Shown: piece after piece, positions 44,278 through 50,727 of the stretch
Layout: every line of letters starts with the position of its first letter
Numbering within the stretch: the first letter of the stretch is position 1
Notes under the pieces: model-generated
What the model was told of the DNA's origin: nothing
The model's database searches: none
The model's input: the letters and a program-made list of their open reading frames with translations, nothing else
Source: Paludibacteraceae bacterium
Lineage (GTDB): Bacteria; Bacteroidota; Bacteroidia; Bacteroidales; Paludibacteraceae
Direction of reading: 5' to 3'
Length of the DNA stretch: 52,196 nt
NCBI GenBank assembly: GCA_905233375.1
Contig: CAJOEJ010000013.1
Location: 31,434 to 83,629 of the forward strand
Position numbers and translations under genes: made by a program

Positions 44278-45522
44278 TTACCTTGCCAGTTTGATCTCGT
44301 TCCACATCTCGAGCAGCATCTCCTGGCTGTCACCGGCATCGTGCATGAGCGCGCAGCGTTCGATGATGCTCTTGTCGGCATAGTAAACGGGGTTGAGGTG
44401 CAGCTCGTGCGGGTTGAGCAGCTCGCCGTCCACCTTGATCGGGTCTTCGCCGAAGAAATAGGACGCATCCACCGTCTCGGGCCACTCTTCTTCATCGTTC
44501 TGCTCGTCGAGGATGATCGCAGCCGCGTTGGGACCGCCGGCGCACGATACATAACCGATCTCATCCATGTTCGCCAGGGCGTTCTCAGCCTTGCACATGT
44601 AGTCGATGAAATAGGTAGCGGCTTTGACGTTCTTCGCGTAAACCGGGATCACCCATCCGTCGAACCATACGTTCGAACCCTCTTTGGGTACGATATAGTC
44701 CAGCATCACGCCCATCTCGGCAGCCTCTTCGATTGCGAACTGCGCGTCACCCGACCAGCTCAGGTTCAGCCATGCTTTGCCTTTGGTCATCTCTTCCTTG
44801 CCGAAGTCCACTTCCCATCCGCAGATCTGCTTCTTGGCCTGGAGCAGGATGTTCTTCACTGCCTCCACGCGGGCGGGGGTGATGTTACGTACGAGTTCGT
44901 CGCGGTTCACTTTTCCTGCCTCGATCTGGTCGGCGTATGCGTACAGTACCAATACCGAATAGACATCGCGGAACGCGTCTTTCATCAGGATGCGGTTCTC
45001 GAACTTCGGGTTCAGTACGGCTGCCCAGCTCTCCAGATCCTCGCGGTTCACGAACTGCGGATTGTAGATGAATCCGGTCGTTCCCCACATGTAGCCTACC
45101 GTGTAGTCGCTCACTTGGATATCATGTCTCGGTGTCATCTGCTGGAACTTGTGCGTCACAAACGGCGAGATGTTGTCGAAGTAATAGATACTGTCAGCGA
45201 TCAGGTCTTTCTGAATCGGCTGGATGAGGTTTTTCTTGAGCATGCGCTCGATGATGTACTCGGACGGGCAGAACACGTCGTAGTCCTCGTGTCCCACTTC
45301 GATCTTGGTCAGTGCGGTCTCGTTGATGTCGAAGGTCTCATACACCAATTCAACTTTCTCGCCTGTCTGCGCGTAGTACCACTCTTCAAAGCCGTTCTTG
45401 ACGTCTTCGTCGATGTAATCCGCCCAGTTGAGCACTTTCAGTTGGTGTGCGCGGTCCATACCGCCGCAAGCTGTTAACATCATGGCTGCAACAGCCAGTA
45501 CAGAAATAACGATTTTTTTCAT
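44278..45522 (-). CDS. potD: Spermidine/putrescine-binding lipoprotein
   Basis: The substrate-binding component of the PotABCD polyamine importer. The 414-residue product has lipobox MLTAC (lipid Cys 19), as usual for Bacteroidota. It belongs to the periplasmic-binding fold of the PotD/PotF family: LKVLNWADYIDEDV, YETFDINETALTKIEVGHEDYDVFCPSEYI, GTTGFIYNP, WLNLSWSGDAQFA and SNVWFDGWVIPVYAKN, the last lining the ligand site. The gene is the last of four pot genes in the usual A-B-C-D order. Affinity for spermidine versus putrescine cannot be told by eye. Confidence 0.95.
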   Translation of the reverse strand: MKKIVISVLAVAAMMLTACGGMDRAHQLKVLNWADYIDEDVKNGFEEWYYAQTGEKVELVYETFDINETALTKIEVGHEDYDVFCPSEYIIERMLKKNLIQPIQKDLIADSIYYFDNISPFVTHKFQQMTPRHDIQVSDYTVGYMWGTTGFIYNPQFVNREDLESWAAVLNPKFENRILMKDAFRDVYSVLVLYAYADQIEAGKVNRDELVRNITPARVEAVKNILLQAKKQICGWEVDFGKEEMTKGKAWLNLSWSGDAQFAIEEAAEMGVMLDYIVPKEGSNVWFDGWVIPVYAKNVKAATYFIDYMCKAENALANMDEIGYVSCAGGPNAAAIILDEQNDEEEWPETVDASYFFGEDPIKVDGELLNPHELHLNPVYYADKSIIERCALMHDAGDSQEMLLEMWNEIKLAR

Positions 45523-45546
45523 AACACAATATATTTAGAGTGAATA

Positions 45547-46887
45547 TTATTTGTCCTTTTCTTTGCGGCTCTCCCGCACGTTGACTACGATCAATGCCGT
45601 CAGCATGACGAGCAGAATGAGCGTGAACAGCGGTCGCAGTTCGGGCGTCAGTCCGCCTTTTCGTGCGTCCGAATAGATGAACGTGCTCAGTGTTTCCAGA
45701 CCTCCGGATCCCTTGGTGAAGAAGGTCACGCCGAAGTCATCGACGGAGAGGGTGAGCGCGAGGATGAATCCGCTGAGCATGCCGGGCCATAGTTCGGGCA
45801 GCATGACCATACGCAGCGCCTGGGACGGCGTGGCGCCGAGATCCAATGCCGCCTCATAGGTGTTGGGGTTCATGCGACTCAGACGGGGTAGCACGCTCAG
45901 TACCACATAGGGCGTACAGAACACCACATGCGCGATGCACACGGTTGCCAGACCCTGACTCATGCCCAGTGCCACGAACAGCAGGAACAGCGAGATACCC
46001 GTAATGATATCCGGGTTGATCATCGGTACCGAGTTGAGCAGACTCACCACTTTGCGTTGCCGTGCCCGCATATTATAGATGCCGATAGCGGCGAGCGTAC
46101 CCAATATCGTGGAGCAAACCGCTGCTATCAGGGCGATCACCACCGTGTACCATATGGCGCTGTTCAGACCCGCGTCGGCGCGGCCGGAGAACAGGTTCAC
46201 ATACAGATCCATCGAGAATCCCGTCCAGTTGCCCAGCACCTTGCTCTTGGTGAACGAGAACACGGCGATCAGCGCGATCGGGGCGTACAGCACGAGCAGC
46301 AGCAACCACAGGTATGCCTGCGACCAGTAATGGCGGCGGTTGCCCAGCCGTTTGCGGCGGAGCGTCTCCTGCTCGACGGAAGAGAGCTCTTTCTCTTTGC
46401 GCCGCCGGATGATCTGTCGGCATCCCACCGCCAGGGCGAACGCCAAAGCCAGCCCTGCGAACACCCACCATATCCATCCGGTGTTACGGGTGCGTTGCGT
46501 CTGATCCTGCACGTATGCGAGGAAGGTCTTGCGGGCGTTGCCCACCAACACGCGCTGCGCCCGGTTCTTGCTCTCCTGACGGGTCTGCCAGACGGTCCAC
46601 GTGACATCCGCCTCGTCCGTATAGGCATACACGGAGTCATACTGCTCCGCTATCGGAAGAACCTCATCTGCGAAGATGAAATCCAAAGAGTCGTTCCTTT
46701 GTACATGGTACATGGTACTTTGTACCTTCACATTCACTTTCTCTCCCTCATATACTTCGGGGAACTCCGCTAACAGCGTGTTCTCACCCGTCGTGCCGAC
46801 CTTCAGCTCGTACGTCAGGTTCGACTGCGCGAAGGAGGTAAGGCAAATCGCCAATAACCAATACCCAATAACCAATACTCGTCTCAT
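45547..46887 (-). CDS. potC: Polyamine ABC permease PotC with an extra N-terminal periplasmic domain
   Basis: The C-terminal 265 residues are a normal PotC permease with six spans and the EAA loop EAALDLGATPSQALRMVMLPE that docks on PotA. The product is 446 residues, however, against about 260 in the family. The extra N-terminus contains a signal peptide (VLVIGYWLLAICLTSFAQ, encoded by a TTGGTTA repeat), a periplasmic beta-rich domain (about 22-135) with a repeat-derived segment VKVQSTMYHVQRN, one membrane span (TGWIWWVFAGLALAFALAVG) and a basic cytoplasmic linker. ATG 46887 overlaps the potB stop by four bases, so the long form is probably translated. An alternative is initiation at a downstream codon giving a normal PotC. 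Confidence 0.88.
   Translation of the reverse strand: MRRVLVIGYWLLAICLTSFAQSNLTYELKVGTTGENTLLAEFPEVYEGEKVNVKVQSTMYHVQRNDSLDFIFADEVLPIAEQYDSVYAYTDEADVTWTVWQTRQESKNRAQRVLVGNARKTFLAYVQDQTQRTRNTGWIWWVFAGLALAFALAVGCRQIIRRRKEKELSSVEQETLRRKRLGNRRHYWSQAYLWLLLLVLYAPIALIAVFSFTKSKVLGNWTGFSMDLYVNLFSGRADAGLNSAIWYTVVIALIAAVCSTILGTLAAIGIYNMRARQRKVVSLLNSVPMINPDIITGISLFLLFVALGMSQGLATVCIAHVVFCTPYVVLSVLPRLSRMNPNTYEAALDLGATPSQALRMVMLPELWPGMLSGFILALTLSVDDFGVTFFTKGSGGLETLSTFIYSDARKGGLTPELRPLFTLILLVMLTALIVVNVRESRKEKDK
46695..46728. repeat. In-frame GTACAAAG-type repeat in potC
   Basis: TTTGTACATGGTACATGGTA followed by CTTTGTACC, read on the minus strand as VQSTMYHVQR, within the extra periplasmic domain. Confidence 0.75.
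46850..46879. repeat. CCAATAA repeat encoding the PotC signal peptide
   Basis: CCAATAACCAATACCCAATA and then ACCAATAC, read on the minus strand as VLVIGYWLLAI. It is nearly identical to the tract that encodes the barrel protein's signal peptide at 41250-41284. Confidence 0.8.
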
Positions 46888-47675
46888 ACGATCCCTCCTT
46901 CCTCTTTGGCATCGTGGTCGCCGAAGAACGACGTCACGCCGATGATGACTAACAGTACCAGACTCAGTACCGCTCCGTAGTTGAGCAGGTCGGTCGTGGT
47001 GATATAATCCTGAATGAGACTACCGAACAGTTTGATGTTGTTATGGGTCAGCAGTTCGGCGATTGCGAAGGTCGAGACTGTCGGCATGAACACCATCACG
47101 ATGCCGCTATACACACCCGGCATACTCAGCGGAACGATCACTTTCCAGAAACTCTGCCAGCGGTTGGCGCCTAAATCCTGCGCCGCCTCCACGAGCGAAT
47201 TGTCCATCTTCTGTAGCGTGTTGTAGATCGGGTAAATCATGAACGGCAGGTAGTCGTAGCACAAACCGAAGAGCAGCGCACCCTCTCCCAACGGCAGCCC
47301 GCACATGTTGAACAGCTCCACCGTCGCTACCGTACGCAGCAGGAAATTGATCCACATCGGCAGGATGAAAAGCATCGCCATCACTTTGGGCGTCTTGAAA
47401 TCCTCCTGCGCCATGATGTACGCCGCCGGATAGCCGATCAGCAGACAGATAACGGTGTTGAACACGGCTATCATGACCGAGTAGAGGAAGGTCTGGATCG
47501 CTTCGCTGTGCGTGAAGAACTTCGCGAAGTTGCGCATGGTGAAGTGACCCTCTATGTCCGTGAACGCATACACGCCCACCAGGATGAGAGGCAGCACGAC
47601 GAACAGCGCCATGAACAGCACATACGGCCAAGCCCACGTCCTGCGCGATGAAAATATCTGAAGAACCTTATTCAT
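46884..47675 (-). CDS. potB: Polyamine ABC permease PotB
   Basis: An inner-membrane permease subunit of 263 residues, the usual size, with six spans. TWAWPYVLFMALFVVLPLILVGVYAF forms span 1. The EAA motif VEAAQDLGANRWQSFWKVIVPLSMPG (about 150-175) couples to PotA. It pairs with PotC to form the channel. Its stop overlaps the potC start by four bases, and 34 bases of repeat separate it from potA. Confidence 0.95.
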   Translation of the reverse strand: MNKVLQIFSSRRTWAWPYVLFMALFVVLPLILVGVYAFTDIEGHFTMRNFAKFFTHSEAIQTFLYSVMIAVFNTVICLLIGYPAAYIMAQEDFKTPKVMAMLFILPMWINFLLRTVATVELFNMCGLPLGEGALLFGLCYDYLPFMIYPIYNTLQKMDNSLVEAAQDLGANRWQSFWKVIVPLSMPGVYSGIVMVFMPTVSTFAIAELLTHNNIKLFGSLIQDYITTTDLLNYGAVLSLVLLVIIGVTSFFGDHDAKEEGGIV

Positions 47676-47735
47676 CTTTCAACTTTCAACTTTCAACTTC
47701 TTTCAACTCTCAACTTTCCACTTTCAACTTCCTCA
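47676..47735. repeat. CTTTCAA tandem repeat between potA and potB
   Basis: AACTTTCAACTTTCAACTTC and further CTCAACTTTCCACTTTCAAC units fill the gap and encode the last residues of PotA (KLKVES) on the minus strand. This is the TTGAAAG family. Confidence 0.85.
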
Positions 47736-49182
47736 CCAGTATCTCCTTCTTCGGGATCACTATTCCCACGCGGTCGCCGTCGTCCCATACGTCGTTCGTG
47801 TTGACATACAGGTCGTGCCCTTCGTCCGTCCGGATGGTCAGATGATAGTGGTTTCCCTTGAACAAGATGAAATGCACCTCGCCGCTCAGCGTGCCTTCTT
47901 CCTCGTAGTCCTGCAGGTCTATCGAGCGGAAGGGAACGAGCACTTGTACCTGCTCGCCCGGTTCGAGACCTTCGATCTGTTTGGGCAGCACTTCCCATTC
48001 GGCATCGAGGAACCGCACCTTGCCGTTCTTCGTCACCTCGCCGTCGAAATAGTTGTATATATAGTGCTCTTTCTTCATGATCTGTATATCCTCCGGACGA
48101 ACGAGCATGCCCACTTCCGTTCCCGGCAGGTACTCGTGGTAGTCCTGGATGAGGAACTCGTAGTTGTCGGGGGTCAGCACACGCATCTCGTAGTGTACGC
48201 CCTTGAAGATACAGCTCTGCACTTCGCCGTACCACTTGGTGAACTTGCCCTTCGGCACGCGGTCCTCCGGATCCATGTCTTCCTGCTCCTTTGTCCTTTG
48301 TCCTTTGTCACTTTGTACTTTCCATACATAGATATCCTCCGGCCGGATGACCACATCGACGGGGTTGTTCTCTCCGAAGCCCTCGTCGATACAGTCGAAC
48401 TCGAGTCCGCAGAACTGGACGCGCTTGTCGCGTATCATTGTGCCGCTGAGGATATTGCTCTCGCCGATGAAATCCGCGACGAAGCAGTTCTGCGGTTCGT
48501 TGTATATGTCTGTCGGAGTACCGATCTGCTGGATCTTGCCTTCGCTCATCACCACCACGCGGTCGCTCAGCGTCAGCGCCTCTTCCTGGTCGTGGGTGAC
48601 ATATATGAAGGTGATGCCGAGTTTCTCATGAAGCTCCTTCAATTCGATCTGCATGTCGTGCCGCATCTTGAGGTCCAGGGCGCTCAGCGGCTCGTCCAAT
48701 AGCAGCACTTCGGGTTCGTTCACGATAGCACGCGCGATCGCTACACGTTGTTGCTGACCGCCGCTTAGCGTATCCACCTTGCGCTCCTCGTAGCCCGTCA
48801 GGTTCGCCATCTTCAGCGCACGGCGCACTTTCTTCTTGATCGTCTCCGGATCCTCTTTCTTCAGCTTGAGACCGAAGGCGACGTTGTTGAATACGTTCAG
48901 ATGGGGGAACAGGGCGTATTTCTGGAACACGGTGTTCACCGGGCGCTGGTAAGGCGGGGTCTTGGTGACATCCTCCCCCTTGAGCAGGATGACGCCCGAA
49001 CTGGCGACCTGAAAACCGGCGATGCAACGCAGTAACGTCGTCTTGCCGCATCCCGAAGGACCTAAGATAGTGACGAACTCGCCTTTCTTCACCTGAAGGC
49101 TTACATCGTCCAATGCGAACTTCCCGTCCTCGAATTGCTTCGAAACATGGTTCACTTCAATGAGATACTCGTTTTTCTTCAT
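47710..49182 (-). CDS. potA: Polyamine ABC transporter ATP-binding protein PotA
   Basis: The ATPase of the spermidine/putrescine importer. All motifs are intact: Walker [10 protein letters not shown] (41-49), signature LSGGQQQ (139-145), Walker B with D-loop [10 protein letters not shown] (161-170) and the H-loop VTHDQEEA (about 195-202). A TOBE-type regulatory region follows (about 240-490). At 490 residues it is longer than classical PotA. Part of the excess is a GTACAAAG-repeat insertion, [19 protein letters not shown] (about 286-304), directly after RPEDIY in the TOBE region. The sequence RPEDIQIM about 75 residues later repeats RPEDI, as if the TOBE unit were duplicated around the insertion. 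It is the first gene of the operon, driven by the promoter at 49297-49328. Confidence 0.95.
   Translation of the reverse strand: MKKNEYLIEVNHVSKQFEDGKFALDDVSLQVKKGEFVTILGPSGCGKTTLLRCIAGFQVASSGVILLKGEDVTKTPPYQRPVNTVFQKYALFPHLNVFNNVAFGLKLKKEDPETIKKKVRRALKMANLTGYEERKVDTLSGGQQQRVAIARAIVNEPEVLLLDEPLSALDLKMRHDMQIELKELHEKLGITFIYVTHDQEEALTLSDRVVVMSEGKIQQIGTPTDIYNEPQNCFVADFIGESNILSGTMIRDKRVQFCGLEFDCIDEGFGENNPVDVVIRPEDIYVWKVQSDKGQRTKEQEDMDPEDRVPKGKFTKWYGEVQSCIFKGVHYEMRVLTPDNYEFLIQDYHEYLPGTEVGMLVRPEDIQIMKKEHYIYNYFDGEVTKNGKVRFLDAEWEVLPKQIEGLEPGEQVQVLVPFRSIDLQDYEEEGTLSGEVHFILFKGNHYHLTIRTDEGHDLYVNTNDVWDDGDRVGIVIPKKEILVRKLKVES
48286..48324. repeat. In-frame CCTTTGT repeat in potA
   Basis: CTCCTTTGTCCTTTGTCCTT and then TGTCACTTTGTACTTTCC, read on the minus strand as [13 protein letters not shown] in the TOBE region of PotA. 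Confidence 0.85.
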
Positions 49183-49296
49183 TTCAAACTAAATCGGGTT
49201 TCTGTACTCCGAATAATTCATAAAACAATCGTTTGGGTTATACTTTATATCGCGCACGTTATGCGCACATTTGCGCACACTACGCAATTTGGGGTG

Positions 49297-49328
49297 CAAA
49301 GGTACGAAAAAAAAACGGAATATGCAAA
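49297..49328 (-). promoter_or_regulatory. Promoter of the pot operon
   Basis: On the minus strand TTTG (49328-49325) lies 20 bases before TACCTTTG (49304-49297). The -33 region reads TTTGCATA, like the plus-strand promoter at 49737. The predicted transcription start near 49290 leaves a leader of about 107 bases before the potA ATG at 49182. Confidence 0.75.
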
Positions 49329-49439
49329 TTTATTTGAATTTTTTTGTCAAATTGTTCGATTTGCCATCATAGGGTGGAGCTGGTAGGTTAAACGGGTTAG
49401 CTGTCATGTTATTTGGTCTGATAAAATAGTTATCAAAAG

Positions 49440-49461
49440 TATATATACTATAGTATATATA
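49440..49461. repeat. Perfect 22-bp AT-rich palindrome
   Basis: The left half TATATATACTA (49440-49450) is followed directly by its reverse complement (49451-49461). It lies in the AT-rich divergent region between potA and the gene at 49804. It could be a protein-binding site or a cruciform-forming sequence. Confidence 0.7.
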
Positions 49462-49494
49462 GTATTTGTGCATATTTGTCCATTTTTGCAATCC

Positions 49495-49552
49495 ATCCTT
49501 GGGCAATCCTTGGGGGATTATTGGGCGATCCTTGGGCGGGATCTTGGCATGA
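49495..49552. repeat. TCCTTGGGC/ATTGGGCGA imperfect repeat
   Basis: ATCCTTGGGCAATCCTTGGG is followed by GGATTATTGGGCGATCCTTGG and GGATCTTGG. The unit is about 9-11 nt, unrelated to the GTACAAAG family that begins 16 bases later. No gene overlaps it; the minus-strand frame at 49330-49632 is not credible. Confidence 0.7.
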
Positions 49553-49567
49553 TCATCTCCCGAGTAA

Positions 49568-49608
49568 TTTATGTACAAAGGGGACGATGTACAATGTACA
49601 AAGGGCAT
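49568..49608. repeat. GTACAAAG-type repeat in the divergent region
   Basis: ATGTACAAAGGGGACGATGT and ACAATGTACAAAGGG, non-coding, just before the operator-like palindromes. Confidence 0.8.
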
Positions 49609-49621
49609 GACCGGAGGACGG

Positions 49622-49637
49622 AGTACTTGCAAGTACT
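49622..49637. promoter_or_regulatory. Operator-like palindrome, site 1
   Basis: AGTACTTGCAAGTACT is a perfect 16-bp palindrome and the first of three related sites upstream of the promoter at 49737. Confidence 0.65.
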
Positions 49638-49672
49638 TTCTTGACGGAAAAATGCCTTAAATCAGTTAAATT

Positions 49673-49688
49673 AGTATTTCTAAGTACT
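49673..49688. promoter_or_regulatory. Operator-like palindrome, site 2
   Basis: AGTATTTCTAAGTACT matches site 1 at 13 of 16 positions and keeps the right half-site exactly. It starts 51 bases after site 1, close to five helical turns. Confidence 0.55.
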
Positions 49689-49705
49689 AAAAATTGTGTA
49701 AAATT

Positions 49706-49721
49706 AGTACTTGCAGGTACT
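49706..49721. promoter_or_regulatory. Operator-like palindrome, site 3
   Basis: AGTACTTGCAGGTACT differs from site 1 at one position. It starts 33 bases after site 2, about three helical turns, and ends 15 bases before the -33 box at 49737. Confidence 0.65.
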
Positions 49722-49736
49722 TTTTTGTAAAAACAC

Positions 49737-49767
49737 TTGCATATGTCAGAAAAAAGTCGTACCTTTG
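49737..49767 (+). promoter_or_regulatory. Promoter of the unknown membrane protein gene
   Basis: TTGC (49737-49740) and a perfect TACCTTTG (49760-49767) lie 20 bases apart, with TATGTCAGAAAAAAG between them. The predicted start near 49774 excludes the longer frame from 49711 and points to ATG 49804 as the translation start. Confidence 0.75.
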
Positions 49768-49803
49768 CAAACCGTTAGCGTTTGTAAAAAATTCCCCACA
49801 TAT

Positions 49804-50673
49804 ATGGTTAAGAATACAAATCATTTCAATATCTTCGATTGGTTTAGGAAGATAGTCAGAGAACAAAAGAAAACAGTTATCTCTACTCTTTTGGGTATAC
49901 TAGTTGCTGTTGCATCTCTTGTGGTAACTATCAAAATGTACGTCAATAGTCTTCCCTCTCAAATAACTGTGCTGTACAGTAACCATCATAGAGGGTCGCT
50001 TAAAAAAGTAAACAATATTGCGGTATTTCATTCTTTTATCATGCCTTCCGAGAACGGTCAAGTCATGCTCGGTTGGGATGAAGAAGGGGGATCTTATGGT
50101 ATGCCTATGATGGTCAATAGAACGAGTAAGGCAATACCGAATTTGGATCTTAAGGTGTGGGTGCATTTCCCGGCTCTTAGTATAAACAAAGGGGATATTT
50201 GCCCGGACTATGAAATCGTTCGTTATGACCCGAAAAATAATCAGATGGAATTGAAGTACACGCCCAATATTCTTCGGGCTTGGGATGCTATCCCGGTTCC
50301 TATTCGTACATTATACCAAGCCGAGCCTGATACGAACGAGGCTTATGTTAATCGAACGCTCAATATCGTATATAGCATGACCTATGAGGGCGCTAAAAAA
50401 CCGATAAATATAAAGGTTTTATATGACGTTAATAAAGATAACGTGCTCACCGAGGAAGCCCTTCGCAGTTTCTTTACTGATGTGTACTACGAGGTCTATG
50501 AGAATGATCATTTGCCATACAAGAAGAACCAATGGATGATATCGGTTATTCATGGATATGATTACGATGTGTTTGATTGGCCGAGACGTGGTAATAGGGA
50601 CATGTATGATAGAGCGAAGAATAAATACATCAACAAGATTTTAGACCGGTACTCAATCGCGCCAAACAAATAA
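49804..50673 (+). CDS. Unknown single-span membrane protein
   Basis: I do not recognise this protein. From ATG 49804, chosen because the promoter -7 box lies at 49760-49767, it is 289 residues. A short basic cytoplasmic N-terminus (MVKNTNHFNIFDWFRKIVREQKK) is followed by one membrane span (TVISTLLGILVAVASLVVTIKMYV, about 24-47). A large, probably extracytoplasmic domain rich in beta strands and aromatic residues follows. It ends with a basic, Tyr-rich region (RDMYDRAKNKYINKILDRYS). It is more AT-rich than the pot and glucan genes, suggesting separate ancestry. It lies 54 bases before the methyltransferase gene, so a role linked to DNA defence or to regulation of that system is possible but unproven. 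Confidence 0.7.
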   Translation: MVKNTNHFNIFDWFRKIVREQKKTVISTLLGILVAVASLVVTIKMYVNSLPSQITVLYSNHHRGSLKKVNNIAVFHSFIMPSENGQVMLGWDEEGGSYGMPMMVNRTSKAIPNLDLKVWVHFPALSINKGDICPDYEIVRYDPKNNQMELKYTPNILRAWDAIPVPIRTLYQAEPDTNEAYVNRTLNIVYSMTYEGAKKPINIKVLYDVNKDNVLTEEALRSFFTDVYYEVYENDHLPYKKNQWMISVIHGYDYDVFDWPRRGNRDMYDRAKNKYINKILDRYSIAPNK

Positions 50674-50727
50674 CCCCATATCCGCGAACAATAATTGACG
50701 ATATTTAGATAAACGAGTTCTAATACT

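Noticed and set aside
49330..49632. 100-codon minus-strand frame
   Set aside because: It covers the pot promoter's -33 side edge, the 22-bp palindrome and two repeat tracts, and its composition reflects those elements.
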